NCBI RefSeq assembly: GCF_020882245.1
Contig: NC_083597.1
Span: 67,124,152-67,188,151 of the forward strand
Direction: 5' to 3'
Length of the DNA stretch: 64,000 bases
Source: Rhopalosiphum padi
Taxonomy: Eukaryota; Arthropoda; Insecta; Hemiptera; Aphididae
Shown here: positions 29,785 to 41,500 of the stretch, piece by piece
How positions within the stretch are numbered: position 1 is the first letter of the stretch
Layout: the number at the start of each line of letters is the position of its first letter
The notes under the pieces: model-generated
Told to the model about the DNA's origin: nothing
Seen by the model: only the letters and a program-made list of their open reading frames with translations
The model's database searches: none
Program-made: the position numbers and the translations under genes

Positions 29785-32700
29785 GTCTTTGAAAACTTTC
29801 AGAATATTCTGCGAGTCAATTAAAAAACATCACAGACAAATATAATTTTTTTTTCTTATAATGTCATAAACTCATAAAAATAGGTAGATATTACATTATA
29901 AATTATAGTCAACCGAATCTTTTTTTTTCGAATCAATGGTAATAGTGCTGTTGATAGAATTATATATATTTCATTTCTTATAACAATTTCTTCCAAAGTA
30001 ATATTGATTTTCGATAATCTTAATTTTTTTTAGTTAAAACCATTAGGTTAGTTTTATGATTAAGTTACACACCCCGAGAGGCCGGAACTCATTACATTAA
30101 TCACATATAGTATGCGTGATAATACAATTTAAATGTATTTTGTATCTATTGAATTGTATGTAGGTATCTATAAAATGAAGATTGTCTAGTTTTTATTTAT
30201 ACTTCAAATTATATAATTTAAGTAGACATTAAAATTACATACAACGATAGTTTCATTCCACTCAAAAATAGTATTTTGATTTCAGCTAGTGATTCAAAAA
30301 TGATCAAATTGTTGTTAAAAACAATGGTAGAAAAATTGTAAAAAATATATAATTTACACTGCTTATAGTTAAAAATGTAATCAGATTTTTCGATTTTAAA
30401 AATGCACAATGAATACAATTAATAATATGCAAACAATATAATATGCTTAGTTGACCATGTATGAATATATTTTGAATTATTTCTAATACTATTACAAAAG
30501 CAACTTTTTATGTGTCATCCTTTTTAATTTTTATACATTTTTGTCGAGATGTATAGTATTGTAAATTATGCTTATCAAGTAAAAGTTATATATTCTTCGT
30601 CATCGTCTTATAAAATGTACACATATTATATTATATAATAAACTTTTATTTAGTAATGCTAACAACGTCTATACATTATTTTTGCACCTTATGTTCTAAT
30701 TTAAAATTAATGGCTGTAGTACCCCAAAATTTGAACTGAAAATAATTCACTGTGATGTAGTATGATAGATTACCCTTTCAAATTTTAATTGCAATTCATA
30801 TCCATTGTGGAAATCATAACGTTATAAAAAAATCTTAACTTTTTAATGTACCTAAGAAAAATTAGAGTAACTATAAGTCTATAAGCAGGTTACTAAGATT
30901 ATAATATGTTAGTAAATTTCGTTTTAAAATATATAATAATTTTAATTGTTTAGAAAAAGGATAGGATAAATTTGAACGTATATAGGATTAAATTGGTTCA
31001 GGTTGGAGCTTTCGATTTTTCAAATATATTTAAGTACATTAAATAATTTATAATTATATTTATAGTGCGCAAATTAAATAACTATAGTTTCTTATCTAAT
31101 TAAAAACTTTTTTTTTTTAAATCTTTTATTTATTTAATTAAGTATTTTAAAACTATTATATTAAATAGTTTTCAATAGGTTAGTATTGATAGGTTTTGAT
31201 TAATAAATGGTAATTATGTTATTTCTATAATTTACTATTTTAGTGTATTTATAAAAAAATCTATAACAAAGACTTTATTAAAATTGTATTGTAATTTTAA
31301 GTCTACGATAATCTTTTTAATTTTAAGACAACAAACCACATTGTATAAAACACGACATTTTTACGGGTGTTTTTTTCAAAAGTTCATGGACATTTCTATC
31401 TAGTATCTATATTTTTAGTGATGTACAAGTGATTATTATTCATTTCAATTTCTTTCATTTCTGACTTTATACATTTTATGAAATCTAAACATAATATTAA
31501 TATCAAAGAATATCGAGCCGTTGAATGCACCGAATGTGGATTATTTTATATGTAATAATAAAATAGTAGATACCTAATAATTATAGAGTTTCTAATTAGT
31601 TATTTATAGGCGTTAAAATAGAACTTAGACGAATACTTTAACTCAAATACTCAATGTTTGTTAGTTATATCATGGGTCATGGCTAAAATAGTACATTAAT
31701 TAATGCTTCAACCATTAAGTATTAGTATATACTTTCGACTAGTAGATCAGCTTAGTATGGATAAATTCAGAATTGTTACTATCATAGTTCATGCCTACTT
31801 ACCTACTAGATATGTATCTAAATTTTCGGTTTCTCAAAGTGTTCCCCACCTGGTGATCTACCCCCGATATTAGTTAATAATTTAATAAATTCTTTGTGCC
31901 TAGTCGTTATTTACAATTATTAAATTGTTTGTTTATGATTCTTAACATAAAATCTATTTCAGGCTGTGCTAGAAGTTGCATGTGACATGCTGAGTGGTTT
32001 AAGTCTGGTAAACATCTTTATTAATAAGTAAGTTCGATCAATAGCATAATGCTTCTGTTATTGTGTGGTCCTCAGATACAGTTTAAAATAAATTATAAAT
32101 TGTATGCGTTTTCTTGGAATTGTTCAATATATGTAAATAAACCACGATCCACTTAACTGTTTAAGTCCATTTTAAACGTGCTTAAAATACCAATACTTAA
32201 GAGTCGCATGGAAGATGATGGTGGAAGCCATCTTTAAGTGGTATTGTTAATGGTCATATTGATGCATCAACGTTTCTGTATAGATTTGAATTCTGAATTC
32301 TGGTTGTAAGTTCAAGAGCATTGGAACTATTCCAAATTGGTACTCATATAGTAAAAACGAATTACCTATCCATTAAAAAAAGCCATTTGTCAAGAATCTT
32401 AATAATAGTTTTTTGTAAAATCTTATTTTAATTTAAAAAGTAAGTAAGAGGGTACCGCTCTGCTGTAAATAAGTTGTTGAGTAGGTCACTATTTTATGGG
32501 TGTGTTAAATTTGAATTCAATGATATACCATTGTATACCGTAAAGTCCCCTCTTCGACGGTCGCTAAAGTTCGACGTGTTCCCTAAGACAAAGTTATGTT
32601 ATATTAACGTTAGAGATCAGGATTATCTTATTTAAGTCAATTACTCGATTTTTGATATATATAAATATATAGATATATCGTATATTGATAAAATACAAAT

Positions 32701-33585
32701 ATAAAGACAGATAATATATAATAATATGTAAAGAATATTAGGGTTACCGAACTGGATATGGTGTGGTATATGAGTTGATGGCCGTGCAGATCGTCACGAA
32801 TTCTTATCCATATTTCTGTTCGTGTCACATTCTTCCGTCAAGCACGCATCGGTCATTATTAAATACCACGACGCATGCTGGGAAACCTTAAGTCAGCAGT
32901 CAGCCCCACTGCAGTTATTCCTCACACTCAGTATATTAGCCATGCCCTACCTAAGAATAGCAATGTACCACATTGCGGACACTTTGTACTATTGTATACA
33001 AAAAGTGTATATATTGTAAATATAAATTATATACCTAAGTAGTAACTAGTAAGTATATATAATGTCAATTACTAAAATGTAAAAATTAAATAAAAAGTCA
33101 ATATTACTAACGTTAAAAAATACAGTATATTAACAAGTCAAAATAATCAGCTTTTTAATTTTTTTACTACTATATATTATATAAAAAGTTATGATAAAAA
33201 GTAAATTAAAAATGTGTACAATAAAATAAATATAAATAAATAATAATATTGAAAAAATCGTTAAACACTACATGTCATTTATAATATATAGCCAATACAG
33301 GTAGGGAATTAAAAAATTCAAAATATATTATTTTCTTTTTTTTTTGATGATATAGTTACATAAATTTAATAGTTTATTATTGTCACTAGCATTGGATTTT
33401 TGTATCTTATGAATTCTCAACGAGAGTTTCGTTTCGAACAGATGCTATAACGACTTGTCTATATTTTATAAATACTTTATGTATATAATAGTAAAAAGTG
33501 TTCGCGTTCTGCTATCTTTATTTTTTTACCCGGTGTACAAAATGTCTGCGGTTTGCACTTTTAATGATCGACCGTACAAAGTGAC
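29785..33585. other. Intergenic DNA downstream of enkurin
   Basis: Mostly AT-rich and without recognised genes. At 31974-32008 there is a short exon-like stretch, with acceptor TATTTCAG, an open frame AVLEVACDMLSGLSL and a GTAAAC donor. It is too short to assign and may be chance. A GC-richer patch at 32740-32990 has a 65-codon frame with no known motif. Confidence 0.5.
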
Positions 33586-34070
33586 CTAGAACCGGTCATG
33601 ATATATGCGGTGCAATAATATAGGTAAAATATCAGTCCAATTTTTAACCACTGTAACGATTGGTGCTATCAAATCTATTATCACCTTATTTTTCCTTTCT
33701 GCTTGTCTCTGGCGTGTAAGCTGATCGTTCTTTTTGATTCCTAAAGCTAAAAATAGTAGTGAAATTACTTTTGCCGTGAAATGTGTGCCATTATCAGATA
33801 TTACTATTTTTGATGGACCATTCAATTGTGTTGTTGATATAGCGTCTACGTTTTTGAACGATTTAACAAGGTAAAAAGTTGTTTCTTGATATGTATAGAA
33901 ACTAATATAAATTTACACTCTTTTAAGCCCAGCATAGGTCCTATATAATCGATATAAATGTCTTGGAAAGAAACACCATATTTTGTGATTTTATTTGATT
34001 GTAACATGCAAACTGGTGGCCGTTTATCTGGTTTACGCTGTAGACAGATGTACTATATACTTTATGTAGG
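33586..34070 (-). pseudogene. Decayed LTR-retrotransposon integrase (pol fragment)
   Basis: Reading on the - strand from about 34070, the translation includes FQDIYIDYIGP, which carries the first catalytic Asp of a retroviral-type integrase core. After a frame disruption near 33900 follows GPSKIVISDNGTHFTAK with the second Asp in the classic SDNGT(H/Q)F context, then QRQAERKNKVI, which matches the conserved ...GQAERxNR block containing the catalytic Glu. The zinc-binding part upstream is only faintly visible. No LTRs, reverse transcriptase or gag are seen. The pattern fits a Ty3/gypsy-like element. It is a dead fragment in the intergenic space between enkurin and the orcokinin gene. Confidence 0.75.
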
Positions 34071-35564
34071 TACAGTAGATACACCAGACATTTTTTGATA
34101 TGAAAATGTTTAATCACTTCGTTAGCTCGTAAGCTCGCTGTTAATGCTATCACCACATTTTGGCGTAACTTTATAAACATCTTCATAATACACTAGCCTA
34201 TCATCTTTGTTGTTAACGTACGATTTTGCATTCCTAACACATTTTGTTTCTGATGACTCGGTATCTTTAATTGCTTAAGTTAAAGTTTGCAACAAATTGT
34301 CATGCGTTTGCTACAAATGAACGTTACGAAAAAGTATATTTGTAAATGAAATAAATTAATTAATACTAAAACCTTATTTATAATACGAGATATTCTATGT
34401 ATTTTAATTTTTAATTATAAACTTCAAGAGATTTTTATTCAAAGTAAACCAGAAGTAACCAGAAATGTTATTATCTTTGTATCAATTCATTTCAGCGTCT
34501 ATATCGATAAAACTGTGTTGGAAATTCATGTTTGATTATGCATATACTATTATATACATACTTACGTGGGTACGTATATTATGTTCAAGAGCTTCAAAAT
34601 GTCAACACAGCAATAACGCTGAGAAGACGAAAGTTTTGTGATGAAAATCTGTTCAAAAGATATAGGTATATCGCATGCACTTTTCACAGATACAAGTACT
34701 TATAACATAATATATTTATTGTATTGTACTTATATTAATCATACCATTATGACCATGTATGCAATGTGGTATGCAAAAAAGGAAAATATTAAAAACTCAT
34801 TTGTAATGTTTTATGAACTAATAAAATTTAATACATTTTCAGAGATTCAAATACATAGAATTATTATATAAAGTAATGTAATTATATATTAACGGTAACA
34901 TACATATTATTATGTATCTATGTGTATGTATTATATTATTATCTGTTACAAATTCATAATAATGACTATATAGTTGATGAGATTCACAAACAGAACTATG
35001 AAAAAAAAAATAGAAAAAATTCAATATAATGTATTGTTTAGTTTTTTTGTTTTTATTTGTTTTTTTTTTTATTTTTATTTGACGACTAATCCACGTCAAA
35101 AATTAAAATAAAATTTACTCTTTAAAATGCTTACTAACGGATTCAATTCCATTTCTACAGTACATATTTATAGATTTAAGGTATATAAGGTGGGATATAT
35201 ACCGGTAAAATGGCACGCGCGCATTTGTCCAAACAACGACATAAATGATGTGATGCGGACTCCAGATGATCGTTATTATACATAATGACATATTGTTATG
35301 ATTGGCTATATTTTCATATCCATAATTATTATTAAATAATATCGTAATGCTATGCAGTGGAATATAGTAACTAATCTAGTAATGGCAATACGCGTTTTCC
35401 TTTTATAATACCTAAACTATACATATACTTTAACTATGTCGGCAATGTCTATACGAGTTTTAGTGAGTGTATTATAATATATTATTTTTGTTATTGTTAT
35501 TATCATGACGTATGTAAGTGTATTTGGGAGTGCGTGTGTGTGCGTGCGCGTGCAGAGTCGCCGT
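34071..35564. other. Intergenic DNA 3' of the orcokinin gene
   Basis: AT-rich with no recognised gene. It may include the 5' remainder of the retrotransposon fragment (to about 34270) and the 3' UTR of the orcokinin-A transcript on its right side. I found no convincing AATAAA on the - strand close to the orcokinin-A stop. Confidence 0.5.
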
Positions 35565-38500
35565 CTATTCCAAATTGGTCGTTGGCACCTTGCTGGGGCG
35601 TTTCACGAAACTACTAAAAGCACTACGATCGATCTCGTCGAAGTTCTTTTTGATGAACCTGTCGAATCCACTGCGGTCAATCTCGTCGAAGTTCTTTTTG
35701 ATGAACCGGTCGAATCCACTGCGGTCGATTTCGTCGAAGTTTCTTTTTTGGCCTCCGAAAGATACACCACTGAAAACAATAGGTATACAATATGGAGTGG
35801 ATTGTACATACAATGCAATATTGTGCAGCATAAAGAATTATGAGAAGGGCGGGTAGGTGGGACTATATAATTATTATGAGTGTACAAACAATATATGTAC
35901 AGGGTATGTACTCGTATATAGGTGGGGGTAAAATGCCTGTGCAATATTCCTAACCATATCAAACAATTTTTAGTGGAACATTTTATACAAATATGATATG
36001 TACCTATATGTACACATATCACATATATATTATTTATATAGACGTTGTCGCTGTACAATATTTTTATGTTATCACCATAAAATATAATATTATAATATTT
36101 TATATTATTATATTTATATTATATAAAGATACAAGATAATTGTGTTCTCTGCTCAGAGGCCAGGACCAATGTAAAAACAAAATTAATTAAATATAATTCC
36201 TTTACACTCTTCCGTTTGAAAACGTCTCAGTTTCAAATTCTATGAACAAAGAAGAAAAAAACCTAAACAATTAACAAAAAAAGCGAGTTTCCATGCTAAA
36301 AATATCATTCCTAAATCATACCATTTATCTAATAAGGTTTAAGTGTATAAATAATGTACATCATAATATCGTAAGCATAAGAAAAACCATAGGATTTTCG
36401 TCTGATGCTTAAAAACCACATAGTTATATTGTAATAGAAAACTAATCGGGAAAAGCACTGATCGCACAAAAAAATAAATGCAAAATGTTCAAAGAAAAGA
36501 TATGGTAACAGATTATAACTTGTCGTTCTCGTGTTTTTGCAACAAAACGCTGAGAAATTATTGTCTGTAAACAGAACAACACAATATACCTACTATCAAT
36601 AGACTAATGGCTATTGAACAAATAACACTGTAATTATCAAACATTATTGTACGATAATATTACAAGATGTATTATTCAGATATTATATCTATAAGAAATG
36701 CAGATATATTTTTAATCAACGTGTATGTTTTTTTTTATGTTCTATTTAAATAATTTTTATTAAAAATCAATAATCGATTATACTATAATATTTACATAGA
36801 ATATCTATGTCTCGTGATAAACGGATCGTTTAACCTTGACACGAGTCAAAGTGCAGATACTGTAGTAAAAAAAAGAATAAAAAAAGTAAAAAGATCCAAT
36901 TTGGAAAAAGTCAGCGTTTTTTCCTGAGATATTCGTCAAGTTCTTTAACCAGTATGTATTCAAATTTCAGATATTGTTGTGATTGATTATAAAAATTTAT
37001 AAATAGCAATATTATTATACACTATAATAAATTTAACTTATACTATGGAGTGTAGAAAAGCCCCCCTTCCACTATGCAAAGAAAATTATCTGAATCCCTC
37101 CTCTCATAAAAACACATTTATAAAATACATTACTTGAGAGTGTCAAACCGTTTGTTCTGCCCAAAACCTATGCCATCCAACGAATTAATATGACGGTTTT
37201 GCCTTGCGAAGTACTCAGCACGGTCTCTCAACATTTCCAAGTCTCTAAGAAGATTTTCTCCTTCTGGAAAACAAATAAATTATCAAAATCATAATAATTA
37301 GTAAATAAAACAAAAACGTCAACATTCTAGCCTTTTTCTATGTATCTGTGCTGACAATTATACATCCCATAGGGATTAAGATTATCGGTTGACGTTTACA
37401 GTTTCTATATATACCTACATGGCTACATATAAATATATTTCTATATTATATTTATGTATTATATACATATTAATATATTATCATTGATTATAAATACTAT
37501 AATATTTATAATCAATGATATTAGTCATATTAATAGAACTCAAAAGTGTCGAGTCTAACGATCACCATTATTACTTAATAGTACTTAATATTAAGGACGG
37601 CTGAAATTTGACTTCATTACGTAATGCGATACATAAAAGATAACACATTAAGATGTAAAAGTATAATAGAATATATTATTGGAAAACGATAGGTCATAGT
37701 AGATGGGACTGGTGAAGGAGTGGAAAGAGATTAACACAGATGCCAATACAAAGACATTAGTTTAAAAATGTTTAACAATCTTACCTATTGTATGTAGAAA
37801 TGTAGTATTAGTAGTTATTTATACAAGTCACTAGGTACTTGTATGTATGTAATATATATATATATATATAAATGAGGTGGATTACTTTTATATAAACATT
37901 AAGCATTCCTATATAATATATAAATAATGCAGTTAAACTAAAGCAATATCAATTAGAAGTGTTGAAGTGTACTACACTGTGTACAGTAGTGGTTTTGATC
38001 AAACTACTAAATCCTAATTATTATTAAAAACATCTATTAGGAGATATCAATACAAAATTATAATCATCTTTAAATACAAATTCAAAACAAAATATTACTG
38101 ATTCATAAATTAAAATAATGCTCTAAAATATTAATCATTTTTATACTATGGTTTCGAATTTATAAGTTATCACTTTGAAATAGTTACTCAAAAAACCTTT
38201 AATAAACGGGAAATTTAAACTATATAAATATATTTTTTAAACGGTTGATTCGGTTGAATTATATAACTATAAATCAAGTTCAAATTTTTCCACGAAAGAA
38301 AAAATAATGACAATATTTCAGCATATTGTACAAAATCGAAAACATTAAGTGAGAAACACTGTAGTTTTTTAAATAATACAAATAAAATTTATTTAATAAA
38401 TTATTTTGATAACAATTACCATTGTTAAATAATTATAATTTTTAATTTTGTAATATAATTAGCTTTTAGACTTGATTTCTATGATTTAATGATTTTAACA

Positions 38501-41500
38501 TAATCTGTAATTGCTGTAAAAAACTATAATAATAATTAGATCGAAATGCATTTATTTAACTGATTTCTAGCGATCTTCGTGAAGGTACAATACTATGTAA
38601 TAATATTAATTATACCTATTACCTACGCTATCGTAGCACAGCTATTATATTTGTCTAATGGGATGGTCGTAAATGCAAAAGCTTGTTATTTTAACCATGA
38701 TACATGTTAATCGTTGTGGACAAAAATAAAACCACCGGCGTATTCGTTTCGAGTGTACTATATTATAATATATAATACGTTGTATATAGGTTGGTATAAT
38801 ATATATATATTATATATATCGAATAACGTCGAACCTGTGCGAACACAGTTTGGATGAAATAATGGGGGAGACGCGCAAATATTATACGAGAAACTATTTG
38901 TAATAATAATCATAAAATCGATTAAAATTCCTGTATATTTTATATACGCCATAGACTCGGATAAAAATATTGAAGAAAACGAAAATAATATAAGAAGGTA
39001 CGATAATATTCTTCTGTGCATCTATAATAATATAATTAATAATATTATATCATAAATGCTGGGCCGTGCAGGGTATGCATTACTATACTAAAATCAAATT
39101 TCCGTCATCCTAAATACACAATATGAGTGAGCGTGGGCCAAATTCTAATAATAATAACAATAATATTGTATAATATATTATGTTATAACTGTTCTATGAT
39201 AATATCACAGAATATCACAATATAATATTATAGATATATATTAAATTATATCAATAATAATATAGAGTTTACTTGTCTGTCGGATTCGCTGTGAGACCTT
39301 TGCATGCTGGCCTGATGACGAATCCGAAAAAGCAACACATCGTTGTCGGCGGGCTCCGTCTCGCCGATGTTCAACAATTTTCAGTCATAATATACTCAGT
39401 GCAGTGTATATTATGTATATTATATCAAACCAATATACCTAATAATAATAAGAATAATTCATACGCATGCGTTACATGCTACATTAACAGTTTCAATGTC
39501 TCGTGCAAATATATATGTACAATATACATAGATAGGTATGTGCTTTATTACTAAAGTGCATTGCATATTTAATGTATTATAATACTTACCGCAAATTGTG
39601 GTTCACCATTACTGCACCGAGTACCTGAATAAGTCTCATGTAAGTCACGACCAAAAGGGGTTAGGGGTTAGGGGGCTATATAGAGTACACGTCATCTCCG
39701 GTACATTTTTAATTTGTTCATAGGTTACTCGTATCTACAATACACCTGCTATATTATATTGAATATATTGTATAATGTGTACATTTAATGTACATTTAGA
39801 GCTGCGGGAAATTGTTTTTGAGATTGTACAACAATATGTGTAAATACCTATATCTTATATTCTTATTACCGAGGATTGCCGAAACATCGTGTTTAAAAAA
39901 AAAAAGTTTAGATTGTTTCTGATTAAATTTAAGGAAATTGTAAATATGTTTTGGACTACATTTATGTTACACTGACTTTGTATTAAATTAATTTACAACT
40001 CAAGTCATATTATTAATGTATAATGTTAAATGTAATATGATGTATAAATAAAATCTTTGGTTTTTTTTTAAATACCTATTTTAAGTACCTATTATGCTAT
40101 GATTTTTGTGAGTTATGCACAACGAATTTAGAATCTAATCAGTATAATGTATTTAAAAAAATATATTTATGATATAGGTTAGCAGGTATCTACGTCATAC
40201 AGAAACCAGTAACATATTTTAAAGTTTATAATTTTCAGTAATCATATAATATTGTATTGAATTTGTGACCCAGCGAAATTTATAAGTAGTTAGAGTATGA
40301 ACAATAGCCAGCCGAGTCGATACAAAATTGATCATTTATAATTCCCTCCCATATGCTCTAAAATAATTAATTCCTAGAGCTCTAACAGTCACTACAGTTA
40401 TTGCTGTAATTTGTACACTAATTATTTACTTGTGCATAAGACACACGATTGTCCCTGTAACTCTATTGGTGTGACACACATTAAATATTAATACCACTGA
40501 TTACGTTCCATGCATACACAATTACAGTTACTGGCGAGTGGTGACAGATAGTATAGGTATAATATAATTAGTATATAATAACAATATATTATATATAGAA
40601 ATAACTTTCATTTTCCGTCAGCCAATTCATTTCTAATTCATCGAGGTGTCAGGACTATATTGAGAACGGGCGTGATAACTTTTTTTGCTCCTTTTACCCC
40701 ACCCTTACTTACAATGCCCTCCAACATAACTTGCTGTATTATTATACTCAACCTCCGCGAGACGTTACAACAGCATTTGGCTTTCACCGTGAAAACTTTT
40801 TCCTCTCCAAAAAAAAAAAAAAAATACTCACTATCCGTCTACATCTTTTTCACCGTCATTAATACAATAATAATTAAAATGAGAGGTATGTTCCGCGGAA
40901 CCTAAGGGTTCTATCAGCTGGTGCCAAGGGTTCCGTGAGAAATTTGGGAAAATATAAATTAATTAATAACATTTTTGATTTGAATTATATATATACTATA
41001 GACTAGCTCCAAAAATTATATGGGGGTTCAGCAAAACGTTCAAGCTTCTGCAAAGGTTTCGCGAGTAAAAGAAGTTGGGAAACACTGGTCTAAACGACAT
41101 TTGACATGATACTGAGCAGTAATAATGGACGTTATTGCTAGCAATAAAATCCGCCATGACTGAATTAAAAACGATAACATTTTAGTGTTACCATTTTGTC
41201 ACGATCACTAAATTTTGTCCTTCCTGAAATTTTAAACTATTATTACATTTTGTGTATTATATATATTATGTAGTAGGTACATAGGTACACAATTCAGAAT
41301 ATTATATGAGAGTGTGACAATTGTTTTTGTAGTTCTGTAACATTTTATTATGATTATATTTTTATTTCGTTATAATAATAATTTTAAATCATCACAAACG
41401 TCTAAAATTGAGCGATTCATGCAGTTTCGCAAAACTATAACAGAAAAAAAACCTTGTGTAAATTTTTAATTTAAAAAATTCGAAATCAATATTTCATTTA

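Noticed and set aside
35505..36058. Several overlapping frames on both strands over the orcokinin-A repeats
   Set aside because: Shadows of the 48-bp peptide repeats; only the frame with NFDEIDRSGF and KR/KK sites is biologically sensible.
39588..39637. - strand ATG frame MRLIQVLGAVMVNHNL before a GTAAGT donor, as a possible orcokinin first exon
   Set aside because: It lies downstream of the shared exon and leaves in phase 2, which does not fit exon 3 (phase 1; the join gives an immediate stop). The hydrophobic stretch is weak.
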